Positions 1 to 9,888 of a stretch of 64,000 nucleotides of DNA are shown here, in pieces. This DNA is from Malassezia japonica (Eukaryota; Basidiomycota; Malasseziomycetes; Malasseziales; Malasseziaceae). The stretch covers positions 434,001 to 498,000 of the forward strand of contig NC_083377.1 in assembly GCF_029542785.1 (NCBI RefSeq). Reading direction: 5' to 3'. The first letter of the stretch is position 1. Each line of letters opens with the position of its first letter. A program made the position numbers and the translations under genes. Below the pieces are notes generated by a model. That model was not told the origin of the DNA, did no database searches, and was given only the letters and a program-made list of their open reading frames with translations.

Positions 1-2174
1 TGGAGTTTAAGCAGGCCAGCATTGCCGGCGTCACGTTTGCCGACAGGCCCGCAGAAGTGCACGTCGACGACGAGTACCAAGGGAGCCGCCTAGTCGCCGG
101 GCAGCGCACCTGGTCGCAGCTCCCCTCGATCCTGAGCGACGACACGGACGGCCTGCGCGGTGCCTGCGACGAGTTCCTTACGATCCTCGCCGTGTGCCAT
201 ACGGTGATCCCCGAGCGCCGGGGCGACAAGGTAGTCTTTCAAGCCTCGTCCCCGGACGAAGCCGCGCTTGTCGCCGGCGCCGAGGCCCTGGGCTACCAGT
301 TTGTCACGCGCAAGCCTCAGAGCGTGTATGTCGACGTGCATGGCACCACGCGCGAGTACGGCATCCTGCAAGTGTGCGAGTTTAACTCGACACGCAAGCG
401 CATGTCGACCGTGGTGCGCCAGCCGAACGGGCGCATCACGCTCTTTTGCAAAGGCGCCGACACGGTGATCCTCCCGCGGCTCGCAGCCGGCCAGGCATAC
501 ACCGATGCGACGCTTGCGCACCTCGAGGAGTACGCGGCCGAGGGCCTGCGTACGCTATGCATTGCCAAGAAGGAGCTGCGCGAGGAGGAGTACAAGGCGT
601 GGGCCAAGACCTACGAAGAGGCCGCGGCGCGTCTCGACGGGCGTGCGGCTGCGCTCGACGAGGCGGCTGCGGCGATCGAGACGGACCTGACACTCGTCGG
701 TGCTACGGCGATCGAGGACAAGCTGCAAGAAGGCGTGCCCGAGACGATTGCCACGCTCCAGAGTGCTGGCATCAAGGTGTGGGTGCTTACCGGCGACCGC
801 CAGGAAACGGCGATCAACATTGGCTACTCGTGCCGCCTGATTTCCGAGTCGATGAGCCTGCTGATTGTCAACGAGGCGACCGCCGCGGATACAGCGGCCG
901 TCATTCGGCAGCAGCTCGACACCGTGCAAGGCCAGGCCGGCGAGGCGGTGCAGGAAGAGCTGGCGCTCGTCGTCGAAGGGCGGAGCTTGCAGCATGCGCT
1001 GCATGCGGACCTTGCGCCGCTCTTTCTCGAGCTTGCGTCGTCGTGCAAGGCGGTGGTGTGCTGCCGTGTGTCGCCGCTGCAGAAAGCGCTGGTCGTCGAG
1101 CTGGTCAAGGCGTACACGCCGTCGGTCCTGCTTGCGATCGGCGACGGTGCAAACGACGTGGGGATGATCCAGGCGGCGCACATTGGCGTCGGTATCTCGG
1201 GCCTCGAAGGTCTCCAAGCCGCGCGCAGCGCCGACGTGGCCATTGCGCAGTTCCGCTATCTGAAGAAGCTGCTGCTCGTGCACGGCAACTGGAGCTATGC
1301 GCGCCTGAGCAAGATGGTCCTCTACTCGTTCTACAAGACCGTGACGCTGTACCTGACGCTCTTTTGGTTCTCGTTCTACAACCGCTTTTCCGGGCAGACG
1401 GCGTACGAGAGCTGGTCGCAGTCCTTTTACAATGTCGTGTTTACCGTCATGCCGACGCTCGTGCTGGGCATCTTTGACCAGTACGTGAGCGCCGTGATGC
1501 TGGAGCGGTATCCCCAGCTGTACCGCCAGGCGTTCTTTACCGGGCGCGACATTGGGGGGTGGATGGTGAATGCCGTGTACCACTCGATCACCAACTTTTT
1601 CTTTGTCACGTACGCCTTTTACGATACGACGATGGAGCGCAGCGGCATGCCGGGCTACCAGTGGATCTGGGGCACGACGCTCTACTTTACCGTCCTGGTC
1701 ACGGTGCTCGGCAAGGCGGCGATCGTCTCAAATCTGTGGACGCGCTACACGCTGATGGCCATCCCGGGCTCGTTTGGCGTGACGCTCGTCTTTTTTGTGG
1801 TGTTTGCAACGGTCGCACCCGCGCTCGGCGTCTCGCTCGAGTACTACCAGATCGTGCCGCGCCTGTTGGGTCTCCCGCTGTTCTGGGTCCTGCTGGTGTT
1901 TGTGCCGATATTTTCGCTGCTGCGCGACATGCTCTGGCGGTTCTGGCAGCGGACGTACATGCCGCGGTCGTACCACATTGTGCAAGAGATGCAAAAGTAC
2001 AACCTGCAAGATATCTACCCCCGCGCCGACGAGTTCCAGAAGAACATTCGCAAGGTGCGGGCCGTGCAGCGTGTGCGCCGCTCGCGTGGCTATGCCTTTT
2101 CACAGACCGAGGGCGACCAAGCGCATCTCATCCGGCAGTATGACACGACGCAGGCGCGTCCCGAGGGTCTGTAG
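1..2174 (+). CDS. DRS2: P4-type ATPase, Drs2-like phospholipid flippase (3' part only)
   Basis: The reading frame is open from the left edge, so the N-terminal half lies outside the window. The visible ~720 residues start just after the phosphorylation site region, at the conserved EFKQASIAG segment. They contain the nucleotide-binding motif CKGADTVI, the hinge segment VWVLTGDRQETAINI and the GDGANDVGMI motif of P-type ATPases. About six C-terminal membrane segments follow. The segment ESWSQSFYNVVFTVMPT and the tail motif GYAFSQTE are characteristic of the Drs2/ATP8A branch rather than Dnf or Neo1. The family moves phosphatidylserine and phosphatidylethanolamine from the lumenal to the cytosolic leaflet of trans-Golgi membranes, with a Cdc50-type partner. 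No intron is visible in this part. The GTG at 57 is an internal codon, not a start. Assignment to the Drs2 branch is from remembered motifs. Confidence 0.93.
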   Translation, partial: EFKQASIAGVTFADRPAEVHVDDEYQGSRLVAGQRTWSQLPSILSDDTDGLRGACDEFLTILAVCHTVIPERRGDKVVFQASSPDEAALVAGAEALGYQFVTRKPQSVYVDVHGTTREYGILQVCEFNSTRKRMSTVVRQPNGRITLFCKGADTVILPRLAAGQAYTDATLAHLEEYAAEGLRTLCIAKKELREEEYKAWAKTYEEAAARLDGRAAALDEAAAAIETDLTLVGATAIEDKLQEGVPETIATLQSAGIKVWVLTGDRQETAINIGYSCRLISESMSLLIVNEATAADTAAVIRQQLDTVQGQAGEAVQEELALVVEGRSLQHALHADLAPLFLELASSCKAVVCCRVSPLQKALVVELVKAYTPSVLLAIGDGANDVGMIQAAHIGVGISGLEGLQAARSADVAIAQFRYLKKLLLVHGNWSYARLSKMVLYSFYKTVTLYLTLFWFSFYNRFSGQTAYESWSQSFYNVVFTVMPTLVLGIFDQYVSAVMLERYPQLYRQAFFTGRDIGGWMVNAVYHSITNFFFVTYAFYDTTMERSGMPGYQWIWGTTLYFTVLVTVLGKAAIVSNLWTRYTLMAIPGSFGVTLVFFVVFATVAPALGVSLEYYQIVPRLLGLPLFWVLLVFVPIFSLLRDMLWRFWQRTYMPRSYHIVQEMQKYNLQDIYPRADEFQKNIRKVRAVQRVRRSRGYAFSQTEGDQAHLIRQYDTTQARPEGL

Positions 2175-2357
2175 GTGCTAGAGGAAACGGACAGATGAGC
2201 ATAGGGATGTGCAAGGTAAACCGAGTGGGCTTATGATGGCGTCGAGGCAGACCGGGCGAGCGTATGAGAAGACGTCGAGATAAACCAGACATGGAAAGGC
2301 GGCCGTGCATTCGAGCATCCTACGACAACAGCATAGCCCTACACCCCACTATCCACG

Positions 2358-3331
2358 CTACTTTTTCTTGTACCGCGTCGCGTCCAGAGGAAAGAGCTGG
2401 TCAAAGTTGGCACGGTCCAAAAACCACGGCTCCGTGTCCACGCCGTTCGCCGCGCGCTGCGTCTGAGCGGCCTTTTCGGCGGCACCCGCCTCGTATCCCG
2501 GCGCCTGCTCCCAGTCTGTCGCGCCACGGAGCAGCAGGTGGAAAAAGCGGCGGATCCCCCCCGGCGGCTTCTCGCCCAGGAACGACGCGCGCTGCGGCTG
2601 TGCCGACAGCTGGAACGCCAGACGCGCGTCGCCGACACGCAGCATGAGCGTGTCCTGCTGGTCGACCTTGGGAATGCTCGGCGCCGTCTTTTGCAGCCAC
2701 GTCGCAATGTGCGGCGGGAGCGTCACGCGTTCCTTGACGAGCTGCGTGCCGAGCGCGACCTCGCTGCCGACCGCAGAGCCCTGCAGGCGGTACAGCTCGG
2801 CGAGCGGCACGAGGCGCTCGCGCGGATCATCCGGCGAGAGCGTGCCTGCGCGGCGGAAGAATGGGCGCGCACGCAGCGACGCCGGAAGGTAGCGGGTCGG
2901 TGCCGCGGTCGCGGTGCGCAGGCCGACCATCTGCGTGCGGGGATAGATCGTGACGCGCGTCACCATGCGGCTCGGTGCGTAGAAAAAGTACCACCCACAG
3001 AGGAGCGAGAGGAGGACCGTGCCGCCTGCGGCCGTGTACCGCAGCGCGGGATGCACGAGCTCCGACTCCTGCCCCTCTTCCGGAATGAGCGGCCAGGTAA
3101 GGTAGTCGCGAATGAACCAGCCAAAGTTGACGCTGCGTGAGAAGAACGTACGTACCCAGCGAGGACAAAGCACCCGCTCGCAAAGAAGAACCACGGGCGA
3201 CGCATGTACGGCCCCCCGCGGTAGACCACACGGGCGCTCGGCGCCTCGCGGGCGCTCGCGTACATGCGAACCCCCCCCAGGCGCGCGCCGCGGCCCAGGC
3301 CCACGCTCGCGATCCAAAGCGCACGCACCAT
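2358..3331 (-). CDS. Two-TM, probably mitochondrial membrane protein (TMEM223-like?), one 23-nt intron
   Basis: Two exons (3331-3156 and 3132-2358) join in frame after removal of a 23-nt intron at 3133-3155 with a GTACGT donor and a CTCACGCAG acceptor, giving 316 residues. The ATG at 3331 begins a basic, acid-free leader rich in Arg, Ala and Leu, as in mitochondrial presequences. Two hydrophobic segments follow, around residues 48-62 (WFFFASGCFVLAG) and 92-108 (GTVLLSLLCGWYFFYA). A soluble ~200-residue tail ends in YKKK. The two-TM layout with a following basic beta-rich stretch resembles TMEM223, a mitochondrial complex IV assembly factor, but I cannot confirm this. The gene lies tail-to-tail with the flippase and head-to-head with REX4, with 112 bp between the two ATGs. 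The splice model rests on frame restoration. Confidence 0.6.
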
Positions 3332-3443
3332 ACTCCGAAGATGCTGACAAAGCGGGCGGGGCAATTTGAGCTGACCTGCATGTACGCCGCTAAAGTTTGC
3401 AGCCACCGTGTCCAGTATTTGGCGTTGGGTGCCGCGTTGGGGG

Positions 3444-4556
3444 ATGAGTGCTGCTGCAAAGCCTGGAAGTAACTGGAGCGCGCTCCAAAGCAAGATACGC
3501 GACGATACATCACGTCCGCAGCGGCGGCGTCCTCGGCCGCGCGTGTCGCAGCCTGCGCCCGAGCCTGTGCAGGACACCAAGCCGCTGCCGTGGTTTGCCG
3601 AGGACCTCGCGCCGGAGGACCTTGCGCTGGTCCTCTCGACCGCGGACTCGACCGAGTCGGAGCTTGCGAAGCGTGACGTGTCGCGTGAGCGCCTTGCGTT
3701 CCTCAAGCAGAACGCCGTGCAGTGGGAGGGCTATCTGGACGAGCGCACCAAGCGCCGTATCGTCCTCGGCGAAAACGAGGCGGATATGACGCCGGAGAAG
3801 CGCGAGATTGGGCACTACATTGGCATCGACTGCGAGATGGTCGGCGTGGGCCCTGGCGGCCGCGGCTCGGCCTTAGCGCGCGTATCGCTGGTGAACTGGC
3901 ACGGCCATGTCATCCTGGACAAGTTTGTGCGCCCCCAAGAGAGGGTCACCGACTACCGCACCTGGGTGTCGGGCGTGCGCCCGCGCGACCTCATCAACGC
4001 GCCGTCCTTTGCCGAAGTCCAGGCGGAGGTCGCCACACTGATCAAAGGGCGTGTCTTGGTCGGCCACGCCATCGAGAACGATATGCGCGCGCTGATGCTC
4101 TCGCACCCCCGGCCGCAGATCCGCGATACGGCGCAGTTTGCGCCGTTGCGGGAGATCGCGGGGCGCAAGCAGCCCGGCCTGCGCTCGCTCGCCAAGCTCG
4201 TGCTCGGCATCGAGATCCAAAAGAGCGGGCACGAGCACAGCTCCGTCGAGGATGCGCGGACGACCATGGCCATCTTCCGCACGCAGAAGGACGCGTGGGA
4301 CCGGACACTGGGCATAAGCAAGACGCGCAAGCGCCCCGCGGCGCACGCGGGCCTCACGATCAACATCTCGGCCGCGAAGTCGCTGGAGGAGGAGAAACTG
4401 CCGACCAAGTCGCCGCGCACGCAGCAGGCTACGAGCCCGCTCGGGACGCTGCCCAGTCCGCGGTCCGTGCAGCTGACGACGCGCATGAGCCAGATGCGCG
4501 TACGGCGCGACACGGCGCGTGTGCGCGCCGCGCCGGAATGGTGGCTCAACGACTAG
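3444..4556 (+). CDS. REX4: RNA exonuclease 4 (DEDDh 3'-5' exonuclease)
   Basis: An uninterrupted 370-residue ORF. The first in-frame ATG is 3444 (MSAAAKPGSNWSALQSK); the GSNW..LQ leader is typical of REX4 proteins, and the upstream GTG at 3408 is not needed. The exonuclease domain (about residues 113-275) has all DEDDh motifs: Exo I IGIDCEMVG (Asp and Glu metal ligands), Exo II VGHAIENDM (Asp), and Exo III HSSVEDARTTM (His and Asp). REX4 proteins are nucleolar and act in pre-rRNA processing around ITS1. The ~95-residue C-terminal tail is low-complexity, rich in Ser, Thr and Arg. The gene is convergent with GYP1, with stop codons only 4 bp apart. Confidence 0.93.
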   Translation: MSAAAKPGSNWSALQSKIRDDTSRPQRRRPRPRVSQPAPEPVQDTKPLPWFAEDLAPEDLALVLSTADSTESELAKRDVSRERLAFLKQNAVQWEGYLDERTKRRIVLGENEADMTPEKREIGHYIGIDCEMVGVGPGGRGSALARVSLVNWHGHVILDKFVRPQERVTDYRTWVSGVRPRDLINAPSFAEVQAEVATLIKGRVLVGHAIENDMRALMLSHPRPQIRDTAQFAPLREIAGRKQPGLRSLAKLVLGIEIQKSGHEHSSVEDARTTMAIFRTQKDAWDRTLGISKTRKRPAAHAGLTINISAAKSLEEEKLPTKSPRTQQATSPLGTLPSPRSVQLTTRMSQMRVRRDTARVRAAPEWWLND

Positions 4557-4560
4557 TCCT

Positions 4561-6242
4561 CTACGTATGGAGGTGCGCCGTGTTGCCAAACAGCGACTTG
4601 TACATGAACGCTTCGCTGAGCAGCATCTCGGCGTCTTTATCCGACCACTGCTGCGTCGGAAGGCTCTGTAGAAACATAATGATACCCTGCGTGAGTGTCG
4701 GGGCATACCTGGAAATCCATCTCGAGCAGCGTCGCGCGCCACTTGTGCAGGAATACGGCACAGACATAGGGGTGAAAGTCGGAGAAGGCGTCCGCGCCTT
4801 CCGCCAGGTAGGTATCCCACATGCGGATGATGCTGTTCACACTCATCTCGCGCATCAGCAGGCAGTTGATCCATCGAAAGGAAAACTGGATGTACTCGAC
4901 GCCTTCCGCCGCGAGGTGCGCGTGGAGAGGAGCTGGGTCAGTCTCGCAACGTACCGTCGACGCGCGCCACAATCTCGCCCATGCGCCGCAGCTGCCGCTG
5001 GATGCCGGGCTGCGCAAAAATATAATTGTCCTGGATCCCTTCCAGGAGCTTGGACAGGCACCAAAACGTGTCCGCCTCGACCGCCTGCAGCGCATGCGCG
5101 GGCAGCTGCGCCAGCTCGTACTGCTCGGGGTCGCTGTCGATGTACGCGGAGAGGAACACCTCAAAGAACGGCGTCGCAAGGTCGTTGATGCCTTGGACGT
5201 AGCCGCTCGCGGGGTGCCGGATCGCCCACACGTACAAGAGGCGCTCGAGCGAACGCTGCGTCGCGTCTTGCTGCCACAGCTTGATCCCGGGATTCGTCCG
5301 GGGGACATCGATATGGATCTGGTGCCAGATTGGCTGGTCGAGCGCCTCCTTGCCTTGGGCGAGCGCACGCTCGACTCCGGACGCGTACTCGGCGCGCTTG
5401 CGCGACAGCGTCGCCGTGCGCAGCACCGCCGTCGCGGGGAGGTAGCCGAGGAGGAGCGGCCAGACGACCGGGCGCAGCGCGCTCGGCACGCCTTTCCACG
5501 CCAGCGTGCGCAGCGCATGGAGGTCCACCTCGTCGCTGTCCAGGCAGTCGGCCAGCTGCTGGTGCCGCCGGAGCGTCCGTGTGCTCGGCTGGCGGCGCAC
5601 TTCGGTGCTTTTCTGCGGCACGTCCCGCGGCTGCGGCGGCAGCGACGGCGGCGGCGGCGGCGGTGGCTCATAGTCGCCGAGCGTCATCATGATCCCGTCG
5701 CCGCTCGTCGCGAGCGGGTCGAATGCGGGCGCGCTCGGCGCGGCATGCGACGACTGGAGGCCCACGTCGTGGCTCTCGTCGTGCGCGGATGTCTCTGGCT
5801 CTGGCTCTGGCTCTGGCTCCGGCTCAGTGTCGGTGCGTGTATTCGCGCAGCGCAGCTGTGTGCGGTACGCGTCGAGGATCGCCATGGGGTCCTCGATCAG
5901 TGCGTCGAGGCCGGGCATCGTCGCCGGCTCGGGCGACGCAAGCGACATGCTGCGCTCCGCCCACGACGCGACAAACACGTTCATGCGATCGCTCTTGGTA
6001 TCCACTGCCGGCTTGGCTTTTGTCTCGCACTTTGGCTCGGGCGGCGGCGGCGGCGAGGCCGGCACGTCCTGCGGAAGGTGCATGTACGCGTCGTTTTCCA
6101 TGGCGCCTGCCCATGCGGCGCTTGGCGTGCGCTTCGTAGACACCCGTGCGACAAAATCCTCGTCATCCGAGTTCGACGCCCAGGCCTCGTCGTCCCAGCC
6201 GTCGTTCCCCCGCGCCTTGCGCGGGCTTCGACGCATGGTCAA
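4561..6242 (-). CDS. GYP1: Rab GTPase-activating protein of the Gyp1 type (TBC domain), two 22-nt introns
   Basis: Three exons, 6242-4955, 4932-4709 and 4686-4561, give 545 residues. Introns are 4933-4954 and 4687-4708, both exactly 22 nt with GTACGT/GTATGC donors and CTGACCCAG/CTCACGCAG acceptors. Splicing restores the Gyp1-like sequence VDAPLHAHL...VEYIQFSFRWINCLLMRE and MDFQGIIMFLQ. The C-terminal half is a TBC domain with the catalytic arginine finger in IHIDVPRTNP and the glutamine finger in YVQGINDL. Gyp1 proteins inactivate Ypt1/Rab1 at the Golgi. The N-terminal ~200 residues are disordered, with a proline run (EPPPPPPPSLPP) and a Glu-Pro repeat from a hexanucleotide microsatellite. 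The ATG at 6242 lies 20 bp from a CACGTG site. Confidence 0.92.
5792..5825. repeat. CTCTGG hexanucleotide microsatellite inside GYP1
   Basis: About five and a half copies of CTCTGG on the plus strand. On the coding (minus) strand it gives an alternating Glu-Pro run of six EP units in the disordered N-terminal region of the Rab-GAP. Because the unit is 6 nt, copy-number change would keep the frame. Confidence 0.85.
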
Positions 6243-6261
6243 TGCTCGGCGTCGAGAGTGT

Positions 6262-6267
6262 CACGTG
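6262..6267. promoter_or_regulatory. CACGTG palindrome upstream of GYP1
   Basis: An exact CACGTG in the context GTCACGTG, 20 bp upstream of the GYP1 start codon. The same palindrome recurs in many promoters of this window. It is the recognition core of bHLH factors such as Cbf1; that it is used here is inference. Confidence 0.45.
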
Positions 6268-6288
6268 GCTACAAACGCTGGGTATGGA

Positions 6289-6754
6289 CTAGCGGAGGAG
6301 GAGGTAGACGTTCGCGCCGACGGTGATCTTGCTGAGGTGGCGGTATGACCCGGTGAGTGCCATGAGCAGGCCGCCGAAGGAGCCGTAGACGGTCACCTGC
6401 TCGGTGCTGCGCTCGTCGTACTTGAAAATCTTGCCGTACATGACATAGTCAAAGTCCGCGGACAGGTCGTCGCCGCTGTCGACGCGCCACGACTCGCGGT
6501 CGGCCTGCGACTCTTCGCCCTCGCCCTTCTCGCGGCGCAGGGAGGAGACGAGCTGGAAGGTGAGCTGCTGGCCGGTCGCGATCGGGTAAATGTCCGTCGC
6601 AATATCGATCGACAGCGACATGTCGAGCGTCGGCGAATGCGCAATGATGCGCGACACTGGGTTAGCGCAGGCACGTACCCCGGTCGAACTTCTTGCCGTC
6701 GGGGTCGATCTGCTGCACGACAAACTGCGTGTCAAACAGACTATGAGCGCTCAT
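6289..6754 (-). CDS. RPB8: RNA polymerases I, II and III shared subunit ABC3 (Rpb8), one 22-nt intron
   Basis: Exons 6754-6679 and 6656-6289 encode 147 residues, the normal Rpb8 length. The 22-nt intron (6657-6678; donor GTACGT, acceptor CTAACCCAG) splits the start of the OB-fold after KKFDR; splicing gives FDRVSRIIAHS. Recognisable Rpb8 features are the opening HSLFDTQFVVQQIDPDG, the DIYPIATGQQLTFQLVSSL strand pair, YVMYGKIFKYDE, and the C-terminal YGSFGGLLMALTG...VYLLLR. The protein is a structural subunit common to the three nuclear RNA polymerases. Its ATG is only 26 bp from that of the divergent GGPP synthase gene. Confidence 0.95.
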
Positions 6755-6767
6755 CGTAGTAAGAAGG

Positions 6768-6773
6768 CACGTG
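6768..6773. promoter_or_regulatory. CACGTG palindrome in the 26-bp RPB8/BTS1 divergent promoter
   Basis: GGCACGTGAC occupies the middle of the 26-bp gap between the two divergent start codons. With so little space, the transcription start sites must lie in or very near the coding sequences, so this site is positioned to serve both genes. Function is inferred. Confidence 0.45.
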
Positions 6774-6780
6774 ACTTACC

Positions 6781-7746
6781 ATGCCGGCCATCCAGGAGGA
6801 CGCGGCGTGGTGCGAGGGTATCCTCGCGCGGCTCGGCGACGCGCCGTGGAGCGACGAGCAGGAAAAGGCGGTGCTCGAGCCGTACAGGTACCTCGACTCG
6901 CAGCCGGGGAAGGAAATACGCACGAAACTCATCGACGCGTTCCAGGGATGGCTCGTGCTCACCCCGCGCGACCTCGCGACGGTGACCGGCGTCGTGCGGC
7001 AGCTGCACACGGCGAGCCTGCTGGTAGACGATATCGAAGATAGCTCGGCACTGCGCAGAGGACTGCCGACCGCGCACACGATCTACGGCGTGCCGCTCAC
7101 AATCAACGCGGCAAACTACGTCTACTTTCAGGTGTTTGGCGCGCTCGTCGGCCAGGCGCCCGCGACGCACGCCATGGTCACGGACGAGCTCATGCGACTG
7201 CACCGGGGGCAGGGGATGGACCTGTTCTGGCGTGAAAATCTCGTGTGCCCGACCGAGGAGGAGTACATCGCCATGGTCACGAACAAGACCGGCGGCCTGT
7301 TCCGCATCGCGATCAAGCTCATGTGCGCGATGAGCGCAGTGGACGTCGATCTCGTGCCACTCGTAAACCTCATTGGATTGCTGTTCCAGATCCGCGACGA
7401 CTACATGAACTTGCAGAGCGCCCCGCTGCATACCAACAAGGGCTACTGCGAAGACCTGACCGAGGGCAAGTTTTCGTTTCCGGTCGTGCACGCAATGCGC
7501 CACGGCAGCGAGCGCCAGCTCCTTCATATCCTGCGGCAGCGCACGACCAATATCGAGACAAAACAGGCCGCAGTGCAGTACATGGAGCAGTGCGGCTCGT
7601 TTGCGTACACGCGCGACGTCTTGCAGAGGCTGCACGCACAGGCGCGGCAGGAAGTGCTGCGCCTTGAACAGGTCCTAGGCGAAAATACCCCACTGATGTC
7701 GATCCTCGACGCACTGTGCCTGGACAAGGAGTCGCCGCGTGTATAG
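6781..7746 (+). CDS. BTS1: Geranylgeranyl diphosphate synthase
   Basis: A single-exon 321-residue trans-prenyltransferase, the usual length for fungal GGPP synthases. The conserved start region EPYRYLDSQPGKEIR, the first Asp-rich motif DDIED with following SALRRG, the lysine/threonine pair NKTGG, and the second Asp-rich motif RDDYMN are present, as is the KGYCEDLTEGKFSFP segment. The enzyme condenses isopentenyl diphosphate with farnesyl diphosphate to give the C20 donor used for Rab/Rho prenylation and carotenoid-type products. Bulky residues just before the first Asp-rich motif fit a GGPP rather than a long-chain polyprenyl product, though chain length cannot be fixed by eye. It is divergent from RPB8. 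Confidence 0.92.
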   Translation: MPAIQEDAAWCEGILARLGDAPWSDEQEKAVLEPYRYLDSQPGKEIRTKLIDAFQGWLVLTPRDLATVTGVVRQLHTASLLVDDIEDSSALRRGLPTAHTIYGVPLTINAANYVYFQVFGALVGQAPATHAMVTDELMRLHRGQGMDLFWRENLVCPTEEEYIAMVTNKTGGLFRIAIKLMCAMSAVDVDLVPLVNLIGLLFQIRDDYMNLQSAPLHTNKGYCEDLTEGKFSFPVVHAMRHGSERQLLHILRQRTTNIETKQAAVQYMEQCGSFAYTRDVLQRLHAQARQEVLRLEQVLGENTPLMSILDALCLDKESPRV

Positions 7747-7957
7747 AGGAGCAATTGGCGCAGCCGGCTATGTACGTAGTTAAAAGTGCCGCAAAAAGGT
7801 TTGCGCCTTGCGCAAGAGGTGTGGACTATCGTGGTACAAAGCATGGCTCGGGTTGCAGTTATACCACGCCACACACTTACACTTGTGCATTTGTAGCTAC
7901 ACTGGGATCTCATCCTGCACCTACATTTCCGACAGCAGGATACACAGGTACTCAGCA

Positions 7958-9814
7958 CTACTTGTTCGCCTTGGCCCCCGCGCGGATCGCGTACTCTTCA
8001 AGCACCATCCACACATCGGAGAACTCGGCATAAGCACGCGCACGGTCGGCATCCGGCCTGGCAATCACTTCGTACGCCGCGCCCGCGCCGCCGTTCTTGC
8101 GTGCGTTCGCAATGGTGTCCTCAAACGACGGCGCCGAGCCGCTCTGTGCACACTCCCACACCCAGCGCGCACGGTACGCGGCGCCGACCGAGCAAAAGTT
8201 GTAGGCGACATGTTCGTTCGAGTCCGCCGAGCGCCCCTGGATGACTGGGCGTGCAACTTCGCACCCCAGTACGTTCGCAAGGACCTGGCACAGCGTGCGG
8301 TTCTCTGCCGCGCCACCGACGACGTACACGCGCTCAAGGCGCTGCTCGGCCGCCTTGGACGCGGCGAGGACCTGGGCGATGCGCATGCGAAAGTCGAGGA
8401 ACTGGCTCTGGACCATGGCCATGGCATTGCTGCGGGGGTCGGTGAACTCGTCCACCTGCTCCCACTCGCGGTCCTTGCGCTGGTAACGGTGCGTGCCCCG
8501 CGCGTCCCACGGGAGGATTTCCGGGCGGAGCCAGTAGAAGCCGACGCCTTCGGAGCCCGGCGCACGCTGCGCACTCGACTCGATCGCCTGGTCAAACGTG
8601 TTCCAAGACCCGTCGCAGTAGGTGTTGCGCACCCACTCGCGGGCCAGCGACCCGTTCTTGTACACAAACATGAGGAAGTAGGGAGCGGTGGCGTTCGCCG
8701 AGCGATCGCCGTCGCGTGCGGCGGGGTGCGCAAACGTGTGGTACTGTGCATCCGGCACGTATGCGTTGCTCGGCAAAAGAATGGTGTCTGATGTGCCCAG
8801 CGAGAGCACTGCCTCGCCGAAGCGCGGCGTGAGGCACTGCAGCGTCGCGGGGTTGTCGCCCGTCGCCTGGCACACGAGACAGTCGCGCGCAAAGCCGTAG
8901 CGGCGCTGGAGCCACTGGCCAATGTGCCCCACCGGCTCTGCCGGGTCCGCGAGCACCGGCCCCAGCATGCGCTCGAGCGTCGCGCGGCCGCCACACGCCG
9001 TGGTGCCCGAGTGGATGCGTCCCTCGCTGTCAAGGCGCGTCTCTTTCGAGATGTACTGCAGGATCGGTGCGCTCCAGCGCGGCGGCTGGGCGCTCATGTC
9101 CCACAGGTTCATGCCGCACGCGTCGCTCTTGTCGAGCGGAGCCATGCCGTTCTTGGTCACGACCGAACCTGCGCAGAGGAGCGACGTGAGGAAGTTGCTC
9201 ACGAGCGTGATGTACGCCGTGTTGGTGTACTGTTCCGTCTTGTTCTTGCGCCAGCGCAGGATCTGTGCGGCCGTGAAGCGCGTGTGCGCAATGCTCCCCG
9301 TCACGCGACAGAGCGCCGGGACGTGCTTTTCGCCGAACGCCGCGTTGGCGACGCGCATCAGCTCGTCGCACTCTTCGAGCGTCGTCGCGTCCTGCCAGTT
9401 GGGCACGATCGCACGCGAGAACACGCCCCGCCCGAGCTGTGGCGCGAGCGGCTTCTCCGGCGAGACGCCCGCGAGGCGCTTCGCCGCGTCGTGCGTAAAG
9501 TACACCGACGCGTGCTGCTGCCCCGCGCTGCTGATGGCTGCGATGCGCTCTACGGGCCACTTTCTCTCGTGCACAATACGGTCCATCAGCTTGTCGAGCG
9601 CCGCGACGTACATGGCGACCGGCGCCGCGGCCGCGTCGGGCGTGTCGAGCAGCTTGTCGCCCTTGGGCAAAATTCCACCCTGCGTATGGAATTCGTCGAG
9701 GTCCGTGTCAAAGCGGACCTGCGCCTCGTCGATTCCCTGCAAATTCGCATCGAGGAGCGAGGCTTTGAGCGCCTGCGTGGACAGGTCCAGCCCCAGGAAC
9801 AGCGCACGGCTCAT
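7958..9814 (-). CDS. XKS1: D-xylulose kinase (FGGY family)
   Basis: A 618-residue single-exon FGGY carbohydrate kinase. The N-terminal ATPase-fold strand is GLDLSTQALKASLLD. The xylulokinase block AISSAGQQHASVYF (about residues 95-108) is followed by VTGSIAHTRFTAAQI and CGMNLWDM. In the second domain VLSLGTSDTIL and VVGGAAENRTLCQVLANVLG are nucleotide-binding segments. The reaction phosphorylates D-xylulose with ATP to xylulose 5-phosphate and so feeds the pentose phosphate pathway. The gene lies convergent with BTS1 with a 211-bp gap, and its ATG is 74 bp from that of the divergent KAP104. Confidence 0.93.
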   Translation of the reverse strand: MSRALFLGLDLSTQALKASLLDANLQGIDEAQVRFDTDLDEFHTQGGILPKGDKLLDTPDAAAAPVAMYVAALDKLMDRIVHERKWPVERIAAISSAGQQHASVYFTHDAAKRLAGVSPEKPLAPQLGRGVFSRAIVPNWQDATTLEECDELMRVANAAFGEKHVPALCRVTGSIAHTRFTAAQILRWRKNKTEQYTNTAYITLVSNFLTSLLCAGSVVTKNGMAPLDKSDACGMNLWDMSAQPPRWSAPILQYISKETRLDSEGRIHSGTTACGGRATLERMLGPVLADPAEPVGHIGQWLQRRYGFARDCLVCQATGDNPATLQCLTPRFGEAVLSLGTSDTILLPSNAYVPDAQYHTFAHPAARDGDRSANATAPYFLMFVYKNGSLAREWVRNTYCDGSWNTFDQAIESSAQRAPGSEGVGFYWLRPEILPWDARGTHRYQRKDREWEQVDEFTDPRSNAMAMVQSQFLDFRMRIAQVLAASKAAEQRLERVYVVGGAAENRTLCQVLANVLGCEVARPVIQGRSADSNEHVAYNFCSVGAAYRARWVWECAQSGSAPSFEDTIANARKNGGAGAAYEVIARPDADRARAYAEFSDVWMVLEEYAIRAGAKANK

Positions 9815-9840
9815 CGTGGGTCGGGCTGCGCTGAGTCAGC

Positions 9841-9846
9841 CACGTG
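9841..9846. promoter_or_regulatory. CACGTG palindrome between XKS1 and KAP104
   Basis: Exact CACGTG 27 bp upstream of the XKS1 ATG and 43 bp upstream of the KAP104 ATG. One of a recurrent set of such sites in divergent promoters of this window. Confidence 0.45.
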
Positions 9847-9888
9847 ATTGCCGGAAGATGCTCGGCATCCGCAACCACTGGCGCCGAG

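Noticed and set aside
9844..9888. Upstream extension of KAP104 from a GTG at 9844
   Set aside because: GTG starts are not expected in a nuclear gene, and the ATG at 9889 gives the usual transportin N-terminus.
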